Assembly: GCF_018854015.1 (NCBI RefSeq)
Contig: NZ_JAAXYO010000029.1
Coordinates: 1 to 55,631, forward strand
Source of the DNA: Igneacidithiobacillus copahuensis
GTDB lineage: Bacteria > Pseudomonadota > Gammaproteobacteria > Acidithiobacillales > Acidithiobacillaceae
Length of the DNA stretch: 55,631 nucleotides
Direction: 5' to 3'
This document shows positions 50,442 through 55,631 of this stretch, piece after piece; within the stretch, counting starts at the first letter, position 1, and the number at the start of each line of letters is the position of its first letter. Under the pieces are notes generated by a model. That model saw only the letters and a program-made list of their open reading frames with translations, was not told the DNA's origin and ran no database searches. The translations under genes and the position numbers were made by a program.

Positions 50442-52984
50442 CACAGATCTACGGGCAGTTCTCCCTGCCCCTCCTCGTCGTCTTCCGTATCGGCAATCAG
50501 CGCCAGGCCTGCCAAGTGTTCCCCTTCCCCCAGATTGATCAGACGCACACCCTGGGCGTTGCGGCCCGTGCGGCGGATTTCCTTTACGGCCATGCGGATC
50601 AGAGTGCCACCGTCGGAGACCAGCATCAGTTCGTCGCTGTCCTGCACCGCCAGGGCGCCAACGACCTTGCCGTTGCGGGCAGTCGTCTGAATGGCGATGA
50701 CCCCTTTGCCACCGCGATTGGTGCGGCGATACTCGGCCACCGGCGTGAGCTTGCCATAACCATTGGCCGTAGCGGTGAGGATGACCTGATTTTCCTCGAC
50801 CAGTTGCGCGGAGATGACGCGGTCCTCCTCCGCCAGGGAGATACCACGTACGCCCCGCGCGGTACGACCCATGGGCCGCACCTTGTCCTCTGGGAAACGC
50901 ACCGCCATACCGTCGCGGGTGAAGAGCATGAATTCCCGCTGACCATCGGAAAGACAGACGGCCACCAGGCGATCCCCCGGATCGAGATTGATGGCATTGA
51001 TGCCCTGGTTGCGAGGCCGCGAGTAGTCCATCAGCGGGGTCTTTTTGACCACGCCATGGGCCGTGACCATGCAAACGTAGTAGCCTTCGAGGAATTCGCG
51101 CACCGGCAGCACCGTGGTGATGCGCTCAGTGGGGGCAAGGGACAAGAGATTGACGATGGGCTTGCCGCGCGCGCCGCGTCCCGCCTGCGGAAGCTGATAG
51201 ACCTTTTCCCAGAAGACCTTGCCCAGATTGCTGAAGAAGAGCACATAGGCATGCGTCGAAGCGACGAACATCCGCTCGACAAAATCCTCTTCCTTGGTGG
51301 TGGTCGCCACCTTGCCGCGCCCGCCGCGCCGCTGCGCATTGAAGGCGGTTACCGGCTGCGCCTTGATGTAGCCGGCGTGGGTAAAGGTAACGACCATGTC
51401 CTCTTCGGCAATCAGGTCCTCATTGCTGATGTCCCCGGTATTCGCCACGATCTCACTGCGCCGGGCATCGCCGTACTGGTCACGGATAGCGACCAGCTCT
51501 TCCCGCACCACCGCCATCAGCCGTGCCTCGGAGCCAAGGATGGCGAGGAGCTCGCCAATCCGTTCGAGCAGACCGAGATACTCATCGCGAATCTTGTCCT
51601 GCTCCAGACCCGTCAACCGGTGCAGCCGCAGGTCGAGAATGGCTTGTGCCTGCGCCTCGGAGAGATGATAGCCGTCCGCCTGCAGTCCCGCCGATGGCTC
51701 GCCGCGTTCGCGCAACAAAGCCTCGACCATGCCCGGTTGCCAGACCCGCGCCAGCATCTGCGCCTTGGCCTCCGCCGGGCTGGCGGCAGCGCGGATGAGG
51801 GCGATCAGAGCGTCGATATTGGCGAGGGCAACCGCGAGCCCTTCGAGAATGTGGGCGCGGTCGCGGGCCTTGCGCAGCTCGAAGATGCTGCGGCGGGTAA
51901 CGACTTCGCGACGATGGCGTAGGAAGGCTTGCAACAGGTCGCGCAGCCCCAGCGTGCGCGGCGCGCCATCGAGAAGGGCGACCGTATTGATATTGAAAAC
52001 GCTCTGCATGGCACTGTGCTGGTAGAGATTGTTCAGCACCACGTCGCCATTGGCATCGCGCTTGAGTTCGATGGCAATGCGCATACCCGACTTGTCGGAT
52101 TCGTCGCGCAGGTCGGAGATGCCATCCAAGCGCTTTTCCTTGACCATCTCGGCAATGCGCTCGATGAGTCTAGCCTTGTTCACCTGATAGGGGAGCTCGG
52201 TGACGATGATGCTCTGGCGCCCGGATTTTTTGTCGGTTTCAAACTCCGCGCGGGCGCGCATCACCACCCGTCCCCGGCCGCTACGATAGGCCTCCAACGC
52301 TCCTTCGCGCCCCAGGATGATGCCCGCGGTCGGGAAATCTGGCGCCGGCACCAGGGCGAACAAGTTTTCATCGCTTAGCTCTGGATTATCGATCAGGGCC
52401 ACACAGGCGTTCATCACCTCCGTCAGGTTGTGCGGCGGGATGTTGGTGGCCATACCCACAGCGATACCCGCCGAGCCATTGATCAGCAGGTTGGGAATGC
52501 GCGCCGGCAGGACCAGCGGCTCGACTTCCTTTTCATCGTAGTTGGGGCCGAAGTCGACGGTCTCCTTGTCGATATCCGCGAGCATCTCGTGCGCAATCCG
52601 CGCCATGCGCACCTCGGTGTAACGCATGGCCGCCGGGCTATCGCCATCCACCGAACCAAAGTTGCCTTGTCCGTCAATGAGCGGGTAGCGCATAGAAAAA
52701 TCCTGCGCCATACGCACGATGGTGTCGTAGACCGCCGTGTCTCCGTGCGGGTGATATTTACCAATCACATCGCCCACTACGCGCGCCGACTTCTTGTAGG
52801 GCTTGTTCCAGTCGTTGTTCATCTCGTGCATGGCGTAGAGCACACGTCGATGCACGGGCTTGAGACCGTCGCGGACATCGGGCAGGGCACGCCCGACAAT
52901 CACACTCATGGCGTAGTCCAGATAGGACTGCCGCATCTCCTGTTCGAGACTGACGGGGATGGTTTCTTTGGCGAAGTCTACCAT
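50441..52984 (-). CDS. gyrA: DNA gyrase subunit A
   Basis: 847 residues. Catalytic Y122 in AAMRYTEVRM; the quinolone region HPHGDTAVYDTIVRM has Thr at 83 and Asp at 87, as in Pseudomonas (E. coli has Ser83). The C-terminal beta-propeller includes QRRGGRGKVATT, the GyrA box, which separates it from ParC. The acidic end EDDEEGQGELPVD is typical. It introduces negative supercoils with GyrB. First gene of the serine-aromatic operon. Confidence 0.98.
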   Translation of the reverse strand: MVDFAKETIPVSLEQEMRQSYLDYAMSVIVGRALPDVRDGLKPVHRRVLYAMHEMNNDWNKPYKKSARVVGDVIGKYHPHGDTAVYDTIVRMAQDFSMRYPLIDGQGNFGSVDGDSPAAMRYTEVRMARIAHEMLADIDKETVDFGPNYDEKEVEPLVLPARIPNLLINGSAGIAVGMATNIPPHNLTEVMNACVALIDNPELSDENLFALVPAPDFPTAGIILGREGALEAYRSGRGRVVMRARAEFETDKKSGRQSIIVTELPYQVNKARLIERIAEMVKEKRLDGISDLRDESDKSGMRIAIELKRDANGDVVLNNLYQHSAMQSVFNINTVALLDGAPRTLGLRDLLQAFLRHRREVVTRRSIFELRKARDRAHILEGLAVALANIDALIALIRAAASPAEAKAQMLARVWQPGMVEALLRERGEPSAGLQADGYHLSEAQAQAILDLRLHRLTGLEQDKIRDEYLGLLERIGELLAILGSEARLMAVVREELVAIRDQYGDARRSEIVANTGDISNEDLIAEEDMVVTFTHAGYIKAQPVTAFNAQRRGGRGKVATTTKEEDFVERMFVASTHAYVLFFSNLGKVFWEKVYQLPQAGRGARGKPIVNLLSLAPTERITTVLPVREFLEGYYVCMVTAHGVVKKTPLMDYSRPRNQGINAINLDPGDRLVAVCLSDGQREFMLFTRDGMAVRFPEDKVRPMGRTARGVRGISLAEEDRVISAQLVEENQVILTATANGYGKLTPVAEYRRTNRGGKGVIAIQTTARNGKVVGALAVQDSDELMLVSDGGTLIRMAVKEIRRTGRNAQGVRLINLGEGEHLAGLALIADTEDDEEGQGELPVDL

Positions 52985-53017
52985 TTATTGTGTATCCAAC
53001 GATCGAGACATCAAGGG

Positions 53018-53023
53018 ATTATG
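53018..53023 (-). promoter_or_regulatory. Weak candidate -10 for gyrA
   Basis: CATAAT preceded by TGG (extended -10-like) on the - strand, 33 bases before the gyrA ATG. No -35. gyrA lies 66 bases after mtnA in the same direction, so read-through is equally possible. Confidence 0.3.
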
Positions 53024-53050
53024 CCAGCATTCGCCGGGCCGCGCACTCGC

Positions 53051-54082
53051 TCAGCCGCGCAGGGCTGCCAACGCCTGGGTGTAGGGTGCCCGTGCCACCC
53101 CCCGTTCGGTAATGATGCCGGCGATGAGCTTCGCCGGGGTGACATCGAAGGCAGGATTGCGCACCGCCACCTCCGCTGGGGACATCTGGCGACCACCACA
53201 GTTGCGCACCTCGTCGGCCGCGCGTTCTTCGATGACAATCTGACTGCCCTCCGGCATGGCAAAATCCACCGTGCTCAGCGGTGCAGCAACGAAGAAGGGA
53301 ATCTGATGATAGTGGGCCAGCACCGCCAGGCTGTAGGTTCCGATCTTATTCGCCGCGTCGCCGTTGGCGGCAATGCGGTCGGCACCGACGATGACTGCCT
53401 GGATCCTGCCCGTTGCCATCAAATGACCAGAGGCCGCGTCCACATTCAGAGAGAAAGGAATCCCCTCTTTCTGCAACTCCCAGGCCGTCAGCCGTGCACC
53501 CTGCAACCAGGGGCGCGTTTCATCGGCGTAAATCTGCCAGTCGCGGCCGGCAGCAAAACCGGCGCGAATCACCCCCAAAGCGGTACCATAACCACCGGTC
53601 GCCAGACTCCCGGTATTACAATGCGTGAGGATCCCACCGCGCTCCGGCAGGGCTTCGACCCCAAAGCGCCCCATGCGTTGATTGTCGGCGATGTCTTGGG
53701 CGAGGAGATCATGGGCGGCTTGCAACAGGGCTGTCCGCGCCGCCGCTGCACTGGATTGCGCACGCGCCAGCTGCAGTTGTCGGTCGATGGCCCAGGCGAG
53801 ATTCACCGCCGTTGGCCTTGCCGCCCGCAATTCGTCTGCTGCTGCTGCCAGTGCCATCTGCCAATCGGCTTGCTGGGCGACGCTGTCCATCGCCAGGACC
53901 ATGGCGTAGGCGGCAGTGATGCCGATTGCCGGAGCACCCCGCACCACCATATCGGTGATTGCCTGGCCGGCCGCGCGGTAGTCCGCGAGTTCCAGATAGG
54001 TCTCCTCGGCCGGTAGACGGCGCTGGTCCAGCAACAGCAACTGATGGTCCTGCCAACGAATCGGGCGGATCTCGGCACGCAT
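53051..54082 (-). CDS. mtnA: S-methyl-5-thioribose-1-phosphate isomerase
   Basis: 343 residues: IRWQDHQLLLLDQRRLPAEE, MVVRGAPAIGITAAYAMVLA, ILTHCNTGSLATGGYGTALG (catalytic Cys), VDAASGHLM and VGADRIAANGDAANKIGTYS with the catalytic Asp, plus ending TPAKLIAGIITERGV. It converts MTR-1-P to MTRu-1-P in methionine salvage. ATG at 54082 has AAGGAG 8 bases upstream. The frame continues open upstream but is rlmI shadow. Confidence 0.95.
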   Translation of the reverse strand: MRAEIRPIRWQDHQLLLLDQRRLPAEETYLELADYRAAGQAITDMVVRGAPAIGITAAYAMVLAMDSVAQQADWQMALAAAADELRAARPTAVNLAWAIDRQLQLARAQSSAAAARTALLQAAHDLLAQDIADNQRMGRFGVEALPERGGILTHCNTGSLATGGYGTALGVIRAGFAAGRDWQIYADETRPWLQGARLTAWELQKEGIPFSLNVDAASGHLMATGRIQAVIVGADRIAANGDAANKIGTYSLAVLAHYHQIPFFVAAPLSTVDFAMPEGSQIVIEERAADEVRNCGGRQMSPAEVAVRNPAFDVTPAKLIAGIITERGVARAPYTQALAALRG

Positions 54083-54114
54083 GAGGCACACTCCTTGGGC
54101 GATGGATTGGCGCC

Positions 54115-54143
54115 AATATACGAAGCAGCGAGGAGTCTGTAAA
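54115..54143 (-). promoter_or_regulatory. mtnA promoter
   Basis: On the - strand TTTACA (54138-54143), 17 bases, TATATT (54115-54120). The start of transcription would be ~54108, leaving a leader of about 25 bases, too short for a SAM riboswitch. The rlmI gene diverges from the same 96-base gap. Confidence 0.7.
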
Positions 54144-54178
54144 ATTCGCCACGACAACAACGACTCAGGAATTCCTTC

Positions 54179-55384
54179 ATGTCCAGCTACCCTCCCCTCC
54201 GCCTCCGTCGCCACGAAGATCGCCGCCTGCGTGCGGGCCACGTTTGGATCTACAGCAACGAGGTCGATACCGCACAAACCCCCTTTGCGCAGCTGGAACC
54301 AGGAAGCGTAGTGCAGGTAGAAGACAGTCAGGGCCATGCCCTGGGACTCGCCCATCTCAGTCCGCATTCCTTGCTCTGTGCCCGTCTGCTGACCCGCGAT
54401 GTACGCGAGGCCATCGACATCGGCTTCTACCGCGGGCGCCTTGCCGCTGCCCTGCGTCTGCGGGAGCGTCTGCTCGATTCTCCCTACTATCGTCTGGTGC
54501 ATGGCGAAGGCGATGGTCTGCCCGGTCTGATCATCGACCGCCACGGGGATTTTCTGGTGCTGCAGATTGGCAGTCAGGGCATGGAACGCGACCTTTCCCA
54601 GATCGTCGCGGCACTGCAGGCGGAAATTCCGCAACAGGGCATCCTGCTCAAGGCGACTGGCGTCGCGCGCAAGATGGAAGGACTGCCCGAGCGGGTCGAA
54701 GTGCTGGCCGGCGAAGTACCCGCTACCATCGAGATCGAAGAAAATGGCTGCCGTTTCACGATCGATCCGTATGCCGGACAAAAGACCGGCTGGTTCTACG
54801 ATCACCGTGCCAATCGCCGCCTGTTGCAGCGCTTTGCTGCGGGGCGCCGGGTGCTCGACCTGTTCAGCTACAGTGGTGCATTCGCCCTGCCGCTCGCCAA
54901 GGCAGGAGCCAGCGAGGTGCTGGCAATCGACGCCTCCGCCAGCGCCCTTGCGCTCTTGCAGCGCAATGTGGCAGCCAATAGCCTCGGACAGATTCGCGCC
55001 CAACAAGGCGATGCCCTGGAAAGCCTGCGTCTGCTGCGTGATCAGGGGGAGAGCTTTGATCTCATCGTCCTCGATCCGCCGGCGCTGATCAAATCGCGCA
55101 AGGACATGAAGGAAGGCGTACAGGCCTATCGACGCCTCAACGACCTCGCCCTGCGCCTGCTGCGCCCTGGCGGACTGCTTTTCACCGCTTCCTGCTCCTT
55201 CCATATGTCGCGGGAGATGCTGCTGCGGGAAATCGGCCACGCCGCCGTGCGCAGCCCCAGCGTCATCCTCGCCGAAGGCGGTCAGGATCTGGACCATCCC
55301 GTCCCTCCCGCCGTACCGGAGAGCCGTTACCTCAAGGGCTTCCTGCTGCAGCGACCCGATCCGCAGACAGAGACCGACGCCTAG
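54179..55384 (+). CDS. rlmI: 23S rRNA m5C1962-type methyltransferase RlmI
   Basis: 401 residues. An N-terminal PUA domain (HEDRRLRAGHVWIYSNEVD) is followed by an EEHEE-like linker and a class I SAM domain: YAGQKTGWFYDHRANRRLL, RVLDLFSYSGAFALPLAKAG, VLAIDASASAL, IVLDPPALIKSRKDM and FTASCSFHMSREML (catalytic Cys). It methylates a cytosine in 23S rRNA. ATG at 54179 has AGGA 8 bases upstream. Confidence 0.95.
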   Translation: MSSYPPLRLRRHEDRRLRAGHVWIYSNEVDTAQTPFAQLEPGSVVQVEDSQGHALGLAHLSPHSLLCARLLTRDVREAIDIGFYRGRLAAALRLRERLLDSPYYRLVHGEGDGLPGLIIDRHGDFLVLQIGSQGMERDLSQIVAALQAEIPQQGILLKATGVARKMEGLPERVEVLAGEVPATIEIEENGCRFTIDPYAGQKTGWFYDHRANRRLLQRFAAGRRVLDLFSYSGAFALPLAKAGASEVLAIDASASALALLQRNVAANSLGQIRAQQGDALESLRLLRDQGESFDLIVLDPPALIKSRKDMKEGVQAYRRLNDLALRLLRPGGLLFTASCSFHMSREMLLREIGHAAVRSPSVILAEGGQDLDHPVPPAVPESRYLKGFLLQRPDPQTETDA

Positions 55385-55415
55385 TCCGCTTACATCCAAG
55401 CAGCGGCATCGGTTT

Positions 55416-55445
55416 TTGACAAAAGCGGCGCCATATCGCTACCAT
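55416..55445 (+). promoter_or_regulatory. Promoter of tRNA-Thr
   Basis: TTGACA (55416-55421), 18 bases, TACCAT (55440-55445), 24 bases before the tRNA 5' end. Confidence 0.6.
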
Positions 55446-55469
55446 TACTGGCCCGTAGAAAGCAGTCAT

Positions 55470-55545
<76 letters not shown>

Positions 55546-55631
55546 ATGAAAACAAGTTGTTAGCGCAATCGGCTAGGTGCCTGTTTGATTTTTCGCTGCA
55601 AATACGCTGCAATTGCTTCAAGCAAGTGCAG
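55546..55631. other. AT-richer sequence after tRNA-Thr with short repeats (possible integration site)
   Basis: Two copies of CGCTGCAA (separated by ATA) and the near-perfect dyad TTGCTT-C-AAGCAA follow within 50 bases. The window ends here and no gene is seen. tRNA 3' ends are frequent sites for tyrosine-recombinase integration. Confidence 0.35.

Noticed and set aside
54083..54114. SAM riboswitch before mtnA
   Set aside because: The leader from the predicted start is only about 25 bases and has no riboswitch structure.
54083..55399. Long open - strand frame continuous with mtnA
   Set aside because: It is antisense to rlmI; the mtnA start at 54082 has a strong ribosome site and promoter.

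Overview
The window reads as chromosomal DNA of an acidophilic sulfur- or iron-oxidising gammaproteobacterial relative, most probably Acidithiobacillus and perhaps A. caldus. This is inference from protein character, the high G+C of the core genes, the presence of flagellar genes, and core gene order (gyrA-serC-pheA-hisC-aroF-tyrA-aroA-cmk-rpsA-ihfB-lapB-pyrF-pyrE, then tig-clpP-clpX-lon-hupB). No 16S or other species marker is present.

Region 1 (1-9195) is a surface-polysaccharide locus. It holds the tail of a nucleotide-sugar epimerase/dehydratase, a GT4, and a two-domain GT4-GT2 protein on the + strand. Converging on these is a - strand operon of four glycosyltransferases and a Wzx-like flippase. 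Two of the glycosyltransferases (about 5.5-7.7 kb) are clearly AT-rich, which suggests transfer.

Region 2 (9234-13323) is an accessory islet. It carries two Uma2/DUF820-type nuclease genes and a truncated third copy made by a segmental duplication that brackets a DinJ-YafQ toxin-antitoxin pair. Two PIN/ribbon-helix-helix toxin-antitoxin pairs follow, facing away from each other. Each of the three toxin-antitoxin modules has a palindrome placed like an autoregulatory operator.

Region 3 (13339-24796) mixes envelope and signalling genes: an isolated F1 epsilon-like protein, a TonB-like protein with a 57-residue membrane partner, a WCAPC thioredoxin, xseA, a PilZ protein, the stator genes fliL-motA-motB, two tandem GGEEF diguanylate cyclases and a class I PPK2.

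Region 4 (24826-32374) carries rnr, tRNA-Leu(CAG), a P-loop kinase, an HdeD-like protein, an FlhB-tail protein, a FliK-like protein, a second PilZ/YcgR protein, a PpiD-like chaperone, and tRNA-Asp and tRNA-Val.

Region 5 (32386-52984) is a long - strand run of core genes: hupB, lon, clpX, clpP and tig (protein quality control), then pyrE, pyrF, lapB, ihfB, rpsA, cmk, aroA, tyrA, aroF, hisC, pheA, serC and gyrA. Most start and stop codons in the aromatic part overlap, so this looks like one superoperon linking DNA topology, serine/PLP and aromatic amino-acid synthesis, CMP recycling and translation.

Region 6 (53051-55631) has mtnA and rlmI in divergent orientation, then tRNA-Thr(CGT). The tRNA is followed by short repeats that could mark an integration site running off the edge of the window. 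No stretch longer than about 200 bases lacks an assignable gene or signal.
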